From: an uncultured Clostridia bacterium
GTDB lineage: Bacteria; Bacillota; Clostridia; Oscillospirales; Acutalibacteraceae
DNA: 6,166 nt
Direction: 5' to 3'
Assembly: GCA_946004305.1 (NCBI GenBank)
Contig: CAMFZJ010000073.1
Span: forward strand, 1 to 6,166
Part shown: one piece after another, positions 1 to 5,366 of the stretch
Layout of the letters: every line of letters starts with the position of its first letter
How positions within the stretch are numbered: position 1 is the first letter of the stretch
The notes under the pieces: model-generated
What the model was told of the DNA's origin: nothing
Database searches by the model: none
Seen by the model: the letters and a program-made list of their open reading frames with translations, nothing else
Translations under genes and position numbers: made by a program

Positions 1-53
1 AAAGATATGAGGATAAGGGCTGGGTTTGCTTGGTTGCAAAAGCAAAGGAGTAA
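1..53 (+). CDS. 3' end of an upstream gene (possible methyltransferase C-terminus)
   Basis: Reading from position 3, the frame encodes RYEDKGWVCLVAKAKE and ends at TAA 51-53. Of the three forward frames this one looks most like a real protein end. A Lys-Gly-Trp followed by a short hydrophobic strand and a charged tail resembles the last beta strand of many class I SAM-dependent methyltransferases. Only 16 residues are visible, so the family is a guess from general pattern. Another frame stays open from 1 to 114 (ending at TGA 112-114), but its product is a Lys/Arg-rich string with no recognisable character. The gene would end about 90 bases before the probable terminator at 144-162. Confidence 0.45.
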   Translation, partial: RYEDKGWVCLVAKAKE

Positions 54-143
54 AGACAAGACTTTTTCACTTTATAGGAAACTGCCTGAAAACGGTCGGG
101 TAAAGAAGATGTGAAAATATCAACCTTTCTTCTCGAAACGGAT

Positions 144-162
144 GTCCGGGCTCCGGACTTTT
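144..162 (+). terminator. Possible intrinsic terminator of the upstream gene
   Basis: GTCCGG (144-149) and CCGGAC (153-158) form a perfect six-base-pair GC-rich stem closed by a three-base GCT loop, followed at once by TTTT (159-162). The stem is short and the T run brief, so it may be a weak terminator. Its place between the upstream stop codon and the -10 box at 187-192 fits that role. Confidence 0.45.
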
Positions 163-186
163 CATAAAACTGTCACAATTCTGTTT

Positions 187-192
187 TATAAT
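187..192 (+). promoter_or_regulatory. Candidate -10 box for the four-helix membrane protein gene
   Basis: TATAAT is an exact sigma-A -10 consensus, 44 bases upstream of the start codon at 236. I could not find a convincing -35 element at 16-18 bases: the nearest TTG-like hexamer, TTCATA at 161-166, is 20 bases away. Treat it as a -10 candidate only. AT-rich DNA yields this hexamer by chance fairly often. Confidence 0.35.
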
Positions 193-235
193 AGTGCAAA
201 TATTATCATAAATTTTAAAAACGGAGGTTATTCCA

Positions 236-841
236 ATGAAAAAGAAAAACACAACAAGAGATAATGTCAATCTTTTCTTTTCTGCATTTTTGATTATAGC
301 TTATATTATTTGCGGATTTTTCTTTGTAAGCTTTATTACTCAGCAGAGCGATGTTGTATTGCAGAACACTCTTATGTCAGTAGTATTATTGATTTTCGGT
401 CTGCTTGTTTTCTATGCTACAAGAGTTGGCGAAGGAACAACAGTAATGCGTTTTAGTCTTGTTACATTGATTGTCCTTGACCTGCCTGCCCTGTTTATTG
501 TTCTTGCATATATAATTCCTGCTTTCCCACTCCACGAAATGATTGCCGCAAGTGATGTAATGGCATATATGGCTGCTGCAGCCTTAGGCTACGGTATTCC
601 ATATACCTTTATCAGCGGTTTTGAAGCTGTTGCGGAAAACTCCGTATCTGACGAAACAGAAGAAGCTAAGTTAGTTGAGGGCGGTATCGAAGCAGATGTA
701 ATGGAAGCTAACGAGGATGCTCAGCCTGCTGAAGAGCCTGTGTATGAGTCTGACTCAGAGGAAATAGTTGTTGAGGGTACAGCAATTATTGATGACGTTG
801 AAGCATATGTTTCACAGCAGGAAGAAGCCTCAGAAGAATAA
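236..841 (+). CDS. Four-helix integral membrane protein with acidic C-terminal tail, function unknown
   Basis: This is a 201-residue protein I do not recognise. The start ATG at 236 follows GGAGG (223-227) with 8-base spacing. A lysine-rich N-terminus (MKKKN) precedes four hydrophobic segments at about residues 12-34, 44-62, 72-97 and 105-128. With a positive N-terminus inside and four crossings, both ends should be cytoplasmic. From about residue 137 to the end the chain is strongly acidic (many Glu and Asp, including DSEE and the terminal EEASEE) and low in complexity, so probably disordered. No catalytic motif, lipobox or transporter signature is visible. It is followed by a strong terminator and has its own upstream -10 candidate, so it is probably monocistronic. 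The acidic tail could be a binding platform for a cytoplasmic partner, but that is inference. Confidence 0.85.
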   Translation: MKKKNTTRDNVNLFFSAFLIIAYIICGFFFVSFITQQSDVVLQNTLMSVVLLIFGLLVFYATRVGEGTTVMRFSLVTLIVLDLPALFIVLAYIIPAFPLHEMIAASDVMAYMAAAALGYGIPYTFISGFEAVAENSVSDETEEAKLVEGGIEADVMEANEDAQPAEEPVYESDSEEIVVEGTAIIDDVEAYVSQQEEASEE

Positions 842-888
842 TTTTTTCAATACAGTTTAATTAAGGGCGAATTTGTCCTTATATATTT

Positions 889-923
889 ACAGCGACTTGA
901 CAAAATCAGGTCGCTGTTTTATT
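889..923 (+). terminator. Strong intrinsic terminator after the four-helix protein gene
   Basis: An 11-base-pair stem forms between ACAGCGACTTG (889-899) and CAGGTCGCTGT (907-917), with one T-G wobble and a seven-base loop. The run TTTTATT (917-923) follows. It lies 48 bases after the stop codon. A smaller hairpin just upstream (AAGGGC 863-868 with GTCCTT 875-880) may or may not matter. Confidence 0.85.
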
Positions 924-925
924 AT
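897..925 (+). promoter_or_regulatory. Candidate sigma-A promoter nested in the terminator
   Basis: TTGACA (897-902) is an exact -35 consensus and TATTAT (920-925) matches the -10 consensus at five of six positions, separated by exactly 17 bases. Transcription would begin near 932 and give a leader of roughly 75 bases before the start codon at 1006. The -35 hexamer lies in the stem and loop of the preceding terminator and the -10 overlaps its T tract. It is the best-spaced promoter in the window and would serve the two-gene unit 1006-2752. Confidence 0.6.
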
Positions 926-927
926 TT

Positions 928-949
928 AACTATGTATGAACTATGTATG
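928..949 (+). repeat. Tandem 11-bp direct repeat in the leader of the two-gene unit
   Basis: AACTATGTATG occurs twice with no gap, at 928-938 and 939-949. The pair sits just after the predicted -10 box, spanning the expected transcription start. Two head-to-tail sites on one helical face (11-bp period) could be a binding site for a regulator, but no known operator is recognised. Confidence 0.6.
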
Positions 950-956
950 TTAATAT

Positions 957-975
957 GCAGATTTTTAAAGTCTGC
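957..975 (+). other. Leader hairpin upstream of the two-gene unit
   Basis: GCAGATTT (957-964) pairs with AAGTCTGC (968-975) through eight base pairs, one of them T-G, closing a three-base loop. No T run follows, so it is not an intrinsic terminator. It ends 18 bases before the Shine-Dalgarno GGAGGG at 994-999. It may stabilise the transcript 5' end or tune translation; its role is unknown. Confidence 0.4.
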
Positions 976-1005
976 CTTGTGATTTGAAATTATGGAGGGT
1001 ATATT

Positions 1006-1566
1006 ATGTCAGAAGATTTTAAAAATGATAAATATGACACTCAGGAAATAAATATTGGTGATTACGACACTCAAGACGAAAATACTGATGAATATGGGGA
1101 CGGGTTTAATCAGCAGGACGGAAAAGAAAATCAGCCTGAATATATTGAGGAAAAACAACCTGCCGACAAAAATCAGCAGAATGATAGAAAAAAAGCGATT
1201 ATAATAGCAGTTGTGTCAGCAGTAATTGTTATTGCAATAATAGTGGCAATGGTTTTTGTTATTAAAGGTTTTTCAGAACCGGTTGAAGAACAGCCTACAG
1301 AAACAGTAGAAACAACAGAAACTATAGAGGAAACTACAGTTGATAATACAGAAAAGGAAACTACAGTACAGGTTGTGACAAAGTATGTTTCTCCTGCAAC
1401 ACAGGCTCCAACACAGGCTCCTGAAACTGTAGCTCCTAAAACCGAACCCGTAACAGTTGCACCGGTCACTCAAGCGCCCACAGCTCCTCCCACAGAAGCT
1501 CCAACCGAAGCTCCCACAGAAGCTGTAACGGAAGCAGAACCCATTGATGAATTAATAGAACAGTAA
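1006..1566 (+). CDS. Single-pass membrane protein with Thr/Pro/Glu-rich ectodomain, function unknown
   Basis: The protein has 186 residues. The ATG at 1006 follows GGAGGG (994-999) with six-base spacing. Residues 1-60 are hydrophilic and rich in Asp, Glu, Gln and Tyr, with YDTQ occurring twice (residues 10-13 and 20-23). RKK at 61-63 precedes one membrane segment at about 64-86, which predicts the N-terminus inside and the C-terminus outside. The exterior part is a low-complexity Thr/Pro/Glu/Ala stalk with PTEAPTEA-type repeats near residues 155-175, ending in a short acidic tail. There is no folded domain, sortase signal or lipobox. The stop lies 10 bases before the next start, so the two genes are very probably co-transcribed. 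The same plan of acidic tyrosine-rich N-terminus, membrane helix and Thr/Pro stalk recurs in the next protein. Such stalks are common on surface proteins of Ruminococcus relatives. Confidence 0.85.
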   Translation: MSEDFKNDKYDTQEINIGDYDTQDENTDEYGDGFNQQDGKENQPEYIEEKQPADKNQQNDRKKAIIIAVVSAVIVIAIIVAMVFVIKGFSEPVEEQPTETVETTETIEETTVDNTEKETTVQVVTKYVSPATQAPTQAPETVAPKTEPVTVAPVTQAPTAPPTEAPTEAPTEAVTEAEPIDELIEQ

Positions 1567-1576
1567 AGGTGATAAA

Positions 1577-2752
1577 ATGAGCAAGAAGTTAGAATGTCCT
1601 AATTGTGGGGCACGTCTTTTGGAAGAAGACAGGGAATGTTATGTTTGCGGAATGACCGTTGAAGAAATATTAAAGCAGACCGGTGAAAATCAGTCTGAAG
1701 ATACATATGATGACTTAGAAGATAATGTACCCCCTCAGGAGGAATATGATGATGACTCCTACGAATATGGGGACGAGGAATATGATAATGAAAACATCAG
1801 AGAAAGGCACAGTAAAAACAGAATGAGCAAAACTAAGAAAACAGGTATCATCTGTGGAATTTGTGTAGGAGCAGTTGCTTTAATAGCAGCCATTGTGTGC
1901 CTATGCTTTTACGGGGGAATTTTCTCTCCCGATACAGAGCCTGAGGAATACACAATTTACTTTGACAAACCCTTGTCTGACGTAAATCTTATAGACGCAC
2001 AGGGTACTGTATATAACTGGGGCGGAGATGTTGAAGTCTTTTATACTCTTGATGATGAAAAGCAGGAAAGCATCTGCAAAATATCTGTTGAGTATGATAA
2101 TCTTTGGGAATGTAAAATCCCTAAGGACGCTACAGATGTTTATTTTTCACCCAGCACAACGGACAATATCCGCACAGAAGCTATTGCACAGCCTGAGGAT
2201 GAGTATGTTTATTATGTAACAGACACACTTATTGACGAAAGCCTGCGTATGGCTATAAGCTGTTGCCCTCTGACTGAATTTTATAATCAGGGAATTAATT
2301 ATGCTCTGCCAACCCAGGAAGAAACAACCTTGCCTCCCACAGAAGCTCCAACAGAAGCCTCCACTGTTGAGGAAACAACTGTGGCCACTGAAACCGAAAC
2401 AGAAACAACCCTGCCGGCAGAACCGTATTCAATTACAGTTCCTTCTTCATGGTCAAGCGGTACAACTGTTGTAACAAAGGATAACTGCACAACCTACTAT
2501 GAAACATATAACTACAAAAACTACCAAATGGGAAGTCTTTTATCCATTTATGTTGTTGACGCTTCTGACACAAGCTTCAGCGATATGAACAACGTAAAAA
2601 TGGTTAAGAAAACCTCTGACGGCGAAAAGAAGATTGTTGTGGTAACTCCAACAGACGTTCAGTTTAACGATGCTGACGAAACTGCAACAAATAACTATAT
2701 TTCTCTTTCAAATCTTACAAATCAGGTTATTTCTTCAATTAATGCAAATTAA
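1577..2752 (+). CDS. Zinc-ribbon single-pass membrane protein with two ectodomains joined by a Thr-rich linker
   Basis: The protein has 391 residues. Its start ATG (1577) follows GGTGAT (1568-1573), a Shine-Dalgarno pairing with the 5' part of the anti-SD and beginning just after the previous stop, which suggests translational coupling. Cys7-X2-Cys10 and Cys21-X2-Cys24 form a short zinc ribbon. Residues 35-80 are acidic and tyrosine-rich. A basic stretch at 80-88 precedes a membrane helix at about 90-112, so the ribbon is cytoplasmic and the rest outside. Residues 123-215 look beta-rich, with spaced aromatics (YTIYF, YNW, LWECKIP, DVYFSPS), loosely reminiscent of CBM25/26-type starch-binding modules; this is a pattern impression only. 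A Thr/Glu/Pro linker spans about 245-282. A second domain (283-391) begins YSITVPSSW and contains TPTDVQF. No enzyme motif is visible. Sensing or surface binding is possible but unproven. Confidence 0.85.
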   Translation: MSKKLECPNCGARLLEEDRECYVCGMTVEEILKQTGENQSEDTYDDLEDNVPPQEEYDDDSYEYGDEEYDNENIRERHSKNRMSKTKKTGIICGICVGAVALIAAIVCLCFYGGIFSPDTEPEEYTIYFDKPLSDVNLIDAQGTVYNWGGDVEVFYTLDDEKQESICKISVEYDNLWECKIPKDATDVYFSPSTTDNIRTEAIAQPEDEYVYYVTDTLIDESLRMAISCCPLTEFYNQGINYALPTQEETTLPPTEAPTEASTVEETTVATETETETTLPAEPYSITVPSSWSSGTTVVTKDNCTTYYETYNYKNYQMGSLLSIYVVDASDTSFSDMNNVKMVKKTSDGEKKIVVVTPTDVQFNDADETATNNYISLSNLTNQVISSINAN

Positions 2753-2757
2753 GATTT

Positions 2758-2789
2758 TTGAGAGAATTAGAATAAAATCTGCATATAAT
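2758..2789 (+). promoter_or_regulatory. Weak candidate promoter for the mrp gene
   Basis: TATAAT (2784-2789) is an exact -10 consensus 36 bases upstream of the start at 2825. TTGAGA (2758-2763) matches the -35 consensus at five of six positions, but the spacer is 20 bases, longer than the usual 16-18. No terminator lies between the preceding stop (2752) and this gene, so read-through from the upstream pair is also possible. Confidence 0.35.
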
Positions 2790-2824
2790 TAATATTGCTA
2801 ATTAAAAACAAAGGATGATAGAAA

Positions 2825-3652
2825 ATGGGATGTACACACGATTGCTCCAGTTGTGGGGAAAGCTGTTCAAGCAGAACAGAGCCTCAGGATTTGCACGAAA
2901 GCCTGAACAAGCTAAGCTCTGTTAAAAAGGTTATCGGAGTAATTTCCGGTAAGGGTGGCGTAGGCAAAAGCCTTGTTACCTCAACATTGGCTGTTGAAAT
3001 GAACCGCCGTGGCTATAAAACTGCTGTTTTGGATGCAGATATTACAGGGCCGTCAATTCCAAAGGCTTTTAACATTCACAGCAGAGCTATGGGTAATGAT
3101 GACGGAATTTTCCCTGTGACTACTGAAACAGGAATTGATATTATGTCAATTAACCTGCTTCTTAAAAACGAAACAGACCCTGTTATTTGGAGAGGCTCTC
3201 TTATTTCAGGTACAGTTAAGCAGTTCTGGACAGATGTAATTTGGGAGAACGAGGACTTTATGTTTGTGGATATGCCGCCGGGAACAGGTGACGTAGCTTT
3301 AACAGTTTTCCAAAGTATCCCTGTTGACGGAATTGTAATTGTCACTTCTCCTCAGGATTTAGTTTCAATGATTGTTGCAAAGGCTGTAAAAATGGCTCAG
3401 ATGATGAACGTGCCGATTTTAGGTATTGTTGAAAATATGAGCTACTTTATGTGTACGGAATGTGGCAAAAAGCATTATATTTACGGCGACAGTAAGATTG
3501 ATGAAATAGCAGAGGAATATGACACAAAGGTGTTGGCAAAAATCCCTATCGACCCTGAGATAGCTTCTCTTGTAGATCAGGGCAAGGTTGAAATGTACAA
3601 CGCAGACTTTATGGATTCTGCCGCAGATGAAATTGAAAAATTAATTAAATAG
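2825..3652 (+). CDS. mrp: Mrp/NBP35-family P-loop ATPase, Fe-S cluster carrier
   Basis: This 275-residue protein is an ATP-binding Fe-S cluster carrier or scaffold of the SIMIBI class (Mrp/ApbC/NBP35), acting in the cytoplasm to deliver clusters to apo-enzymes. The deviant Walker A GKGGVGKS is at residues 42-49. DADITGPSIPK (70-80) fits switch I, and DMPPGTGD (149-156) fits switch II/Walker B. ENMSYFMCTECG (203-214) carries the paired Cys210 and Cys213 that, in the family, bridge a 4Fe-4S cluster between subunits. The N-terminus has four more cysteines (C3, C7, C10, C14) in the short motif common in clostridial members. The length suits the compact form without the N-terminal DUF59 domain of many other Mrp proteins. 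The start follows AAAGGATGAT (2810-2819). A terminator follows at once, so nothing downstream is in its operon. Confidence 0.95.
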   Translation: MGCTHDCSSCGESCSSRTEPQDLHESLNKLSSVKKVIGVISGKGGVGKSLVTSTLAVEMNRRGYKTAVLDADITGPSIPKAFNIHSRAMGNDDGIFPVTTETGIDIMSINLLLKNETDPVIWRGSLISGTVKQFWTDVIWENEDFMFVDMPPGTGDVALTVFQSIPVDGIVIVTSPQDLVSMIVAKAVKMAQMMNVPILGIVENMSYFMCTECGKKHYIYGDSKIDEIAEEYDTKVLAKIPIDPEIASLVDQGKVEMYNADFMDSAADEIEKLIK

Positions 3653-3661
3653 CTAAATAGC
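3646..3661 (+). repeat. Tandem 8-bp repeat across the mrp stop codon
   Basis: TAAATAGC occurs twice back to back (3646-3653 and 3654-3661), the first copy containing the TAG stop at 3650-3652. The second copy sits at the foot of the terminator. It looks like a small slippage duplication with no coding effect. Confidence 0.6.
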
Positions 3662-3662
3662 G

Positions 3663-3693
3663 AAAAAACCGCCTTATTATCAGGGCGGTTTTT
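3663..3693 (+). terminator. Intrinsic terminator after mrp, possibly bidirectional
   Basis: AAAAACCGCC (3664-3673) pairs with GGCGGTTTTT (3684-3693), and the stem can extend inward by a T-G and a T-A pair. TTTTT ends it on the + strand, and six adenines at 3663-3668 give a matching T run on the other strand. It separates mrp from the sigma factor gene. Confidence 0.9.
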
Positions 3694-3754
3694 AATATTT
3701 AATTATTTATAAAAATTTCCGAAGTAATGCACTAAATCAACAAGTTCAGTTGTT

Positions 3755-3760
3755 TATACT
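3755..3760 (+). promoter_or_regulatory. Candidate -10 box for the sigma factor operon
   Basis: TATACT matches the sigma-A -10 at five of six positions and lies 20 bases before the start codon at 3780, so the leader would be short. No good TTGACA-like hexamer lies at the expected distance. A small inverted repeat (AACAA 3739-3743, TTGTT 3750-3754) just upstream might be a regulator site. An ECF-type autoregulated promoter cannot be confirmed. Confidence 0.3.
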
Positions 3761-3779
3761 AATGAAGGGAGGTTGAAAG

Positions 3780-4295
3780 ATGTTTATTCAAAGCAAAGAA
3801 AATTACAATCAGGTTGTTGAAGAATTTTCCAATATGATTTACAGAATTGCATATCAGAACCTGAGTAATACAACAGATGCCGAGGATATTGTTCAGGAGG
3901 TCTTTTTATCTCTGTTGAAATCGGGGAAACGTGATTTTTCGGACAAGGAGCATCTTAAAGCCTGGCTTATTAAGGTTACCATTAACAAGTGTATTAATTT
4001 TCGCAAATCCTTTTGGGTACAAAAAACTGTGCCCTTAGAAGAACAGGTTATCTCTTACACAGATGAGGAAAAGACAGTTATGGACGAGGTTATGAAGCTT
4101 CCCTCAGATTACCGTAACATTATTTACCTTTACTACTATGAGGGATATACCATTAAGGAAATAGCGGAAATTCTGGGTAAAAAACAGAATACCATAAATT
4201 CTAAGCTGCAGCGTGGTAGGAAAAAGCTCAGAGCAGAACTTGAGAAAGGAGAACCCTGTTATGAAGAAAAACAGTTACATAAGTGCAATGGATAA
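3780..4295 (+). CDS. ECF-type sigma-70 family RNA polymerase sigma factor
   Basis: This 171-residue alternative sigma factor directs RNA polymerase to a small regulon, normally in response to envelope or environmental stress. The start ATG follows GGGAGGT (3767-3773) at six-base spacing. Region 2 covers about residues 10-78, with the hallmark DAEDIVQEVF (33-42) and then HLKAWLIKVTINKCINFRK (58-76). Region 4 covers about 105-155: LPSDYRNIIYLYYYEGYTI leads into a helix-turn-helix (IAEILGKKQNTINSKLQRGR). There is no region 1.1 or 3, and the length is standard for the class. The last 35 bases overlap the next gene, the classic layout for a sigma factor with its membrane anti-sigma partner. The subgroup and the signal cannot be told from sequence alone. 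Confidence 0.93.
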   Translation: MFIQSKENYNQVVEEFSNMIYRIAYQNLSNTTDAEDIVQEVFLSLLKSGKRDFSDKEHLKAWLIKVTINKCINFRKSFWVQKTVPLEEQVISYTDEEKTVMDEVMKLPSDYRNIIYLYYYEGYTIKEIAEILGKKQNTINSKLQRGRKKLRAELEKGEPCYEEKQLHKCNG

Positions 4296-5181
4296 AACTG
4301 CATTAAACGATAAGCAGAAAGACAAACTGAAAGATTTGTATAATGCGGTGAACAATCCTACGGAGGAGAAAATTATGAGTATTGAAAAGAAAAGAATAAG
4401 AAGAAAGCCCCTTGCTGTTTTGGCGGCAAGTCTTGCATTGTTAATTGGTTTTGGGACATTTTCTCTTGTTTTACCGAACAAGAGTAATAATGAAAATAGC
4501 TTTGTGCTAAAGGTTAATGCGGCAGAGCTAAAAGAGGGAAAGGCGGTGCTTGCCGATACTTCAGCCTTCGGCTTTGCCGTCAGCGAGGGTGATGACAACC
4601 TTGACTATTATTCAATCGATTTCCCTGTTAAGTATGAGGGAGATAATATCAAGTCAGTCACATATTCGATAAATAAAGGATGTTTTGAACTATATAGGTT
4701 TAGCGATAGTAATGAAAAAAAGAGTTCAAAAGATCAAGAGTTGGATACGAAGGCAGAGAATGAGGAAAATATAGAATATTCAATACCTGATGAGTGTGAT
4801 GGCATTTCCAATTCAGAATATGCTAAAGTGGATTCCTCATATGACAAAACAAAAAAATTCACCGTTGGCTATGATGATCAGAAAAACAGTGAACGATATA
4901 TATACATTACAGGTGACAGCAAGCACCTTACAACAAATGAGTCAGATGAAGTAAAGAAGGCATTTTACGGAGATGTTGCAATAGAAAAAGAGAAGGCAGC
5001 TTTTGATAAGTTGTTGGGAAATTTAATTATTACAAGTACTATTAACTTTAATGACGGTACTACAAAAACACAAAACATTAAGATCGGAACAAAAATTGTG
5101 GACTACAAAGAGGCAACAACAGACGAAATTCCTCCTGAAAAAAGAGGCAGTACTCTCTCCTTTACATTTGAAATAGTATGA
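4261..5181 (+). CDS. Probable membrane-anchored anti-sigma factor
   Basis: I chose the ATG at 4261, giving 306 residues, because AAAGGAG (4245-4251) lies nine bases upstream; an in-frame ATG at 4213 lacks such a site and lies deep inside the sigma gene. Residues 1-49 are a charged, probably cytoplasmic segment that would bind the sigma factor. KRIRRK (44-49) precedes one membrane helix at about 50-72. The rest is exterior: FVLKVNAAEL (81-90) opens a beta-rich, Lys/Glu/Asp/Ser-rich domain running to the end. No zinc-binding HXXXCXXC motif is present, so it is not a ZAS-type anti-sigma. The ectodomain may resemble DUF4179-like regions of other clostridial anti-sigmas, which I cannot confirm. 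The 35-base overlap with the sigma gene supports the assignment. A second Shine-Dalgarno and in-frame ATG occur at 4362-4377. Confidence 0.78.
   Translation: MKKNSYISAMDKTALNDKQKDKLKDLYNAVNNPTEEKIMSIEKKRIRRKPLAVLAASLALLIGFGTFSLVLPNKSNNENSFVLKVNAAELKEGKAVLADTSAFGFAVSEGDDNLDYYSIDFPVKYEGDNIKSVTYSINKGCFELYRFSDSNEKKSSKDQELDTKAENEENIEYSIPDECDGISNSEYAKVDSSYDKTKKFTVGYDDQKNSERYIYITGDSKHLTTNESDEVKKAFYGDVAIEKEKAAFDKLLGNLIITSTINFNDGTTKTQNIKIGTKIVDYKEATTDEIPPEKRGSTLSFTFEIV
4362..4377 (+). promoter_or_regulatory. Internal Shine-Dalgarno and in-frame ATG in the anti-sigma gene
   Basis: GGAGGAG (4362-4368) lies six bases before ATG (4375-4377), which is codon 39 of the anti-sigma frame. Translation from here would give a 268-residue product starting MSIEKKRIRRKP just ahead of the membrane helix and lacking nearly all of the cytoplasmic part. 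The motif also encodes Thr-Glu-Glu, so chance is possible. Confidence 0.45.
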
Positions 5182-5208
5182 TAAACAGTATATTACAAAA
5201 CACCCGCC

Positions 5209-5235
5209 AACCGCCCTGTTATCAGGGCGGTTTTT
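5209..5235 (+). terminator. Intrinsic terminator after the sigma/anti-sigma operon
   Basis: AACCGCCCTG (5209-5218) pairs perfectly over ten bases with CAGGGCGGTT (5223-5232), closing a TTAT tetraloop, and the T run is 5231-5235. It ends the operon 27 bases after the anti-sigma stop. The 27-base element matches that at 3667-3693 in 25 positions. Confidence 0.93.
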
Positions 5236-5273
5236 GATGTTTAGTATTGAGAATTTCCCTTTGAAAAAGTCCT

Positions 5274-5301
5274 TGCTAAAGCGAAACCTGTATGCTATTA
5301 T
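5274..5301 (+). promoter_or_regulatory. Candidate promoter for the leucine-rich-repeat gene
   Basis: TTGCTA (5274-5279, four of six matches to the -35) and TATTAT (5296-5301, five of six to the -10) are separated by 16 bases. Transcription would start near 5308, placing the palindrome at 5313-5332 just after the start point, a typical repressor position. TTGAAA at 5306-5311 is another -35-like hexamer, but no good -10 box follows it at 17-18 bases. Confidence 0.4.
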
Positions 5302-5312
5302 TAAATTGAAAT

Positions 5313-5332
5313 ATAGTTTATATATAAACTAT
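5313..5332 (+). promoter_or_regulatory. Perfect 20-bp palindrome, candidate operator
   Basis: ATAGTTTATATATAAACTAT equals its own reverse complement over all 20 bases and lies 34 bases upstream of the repeat-protein start codon. It ends 18 bases before the Shine-Dalgarno. A dimeric regulator site is the simplest reading. It does not match the operators I know well (LexA, Fur, PerR). As RNA it would be a weak AU-rich hairpin, with no T run for termination. Confidence 0.55.
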
Positions 5333-5366
5333 CTGTGTGCGTATTTCTATAAAAGGAGGTTATATT

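Noticed and set aside
144..153. GTCCGGGCTC matches a conserved string near the 5' end of bacterial RNase P RNA.
   Set aside because: The rest of that conserved region and the expected downstream RNA are absent; the string is part of a short hairpin followed by TTTT.
54..200. Possible small RNA or riboswitch, with a long-range pairing TTTTCAC (64-70) and GTGAAAA (111-117).
   Set aside because: Only one seven-bp helix is evident, and no known riboswitch core or T-box sequence was found.
1173..1473. Two open frames on the - strand opposite the Thr/Pro stalk.
   Set aside because: They are low-complexity Val/Thr/Ser or Cys/Ser/Phe-rich mirror products of the biased + strand codons, with no start signals.
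3739..3760. An autoregulated ECF promoter before the sigma gene, sharing GTTTATA with the palindrome at 5313-5332.
   Set aside because: A seven-base AT-rich match is likely by chance, and no matching -35 pair of the ECF type occurs at both sites.
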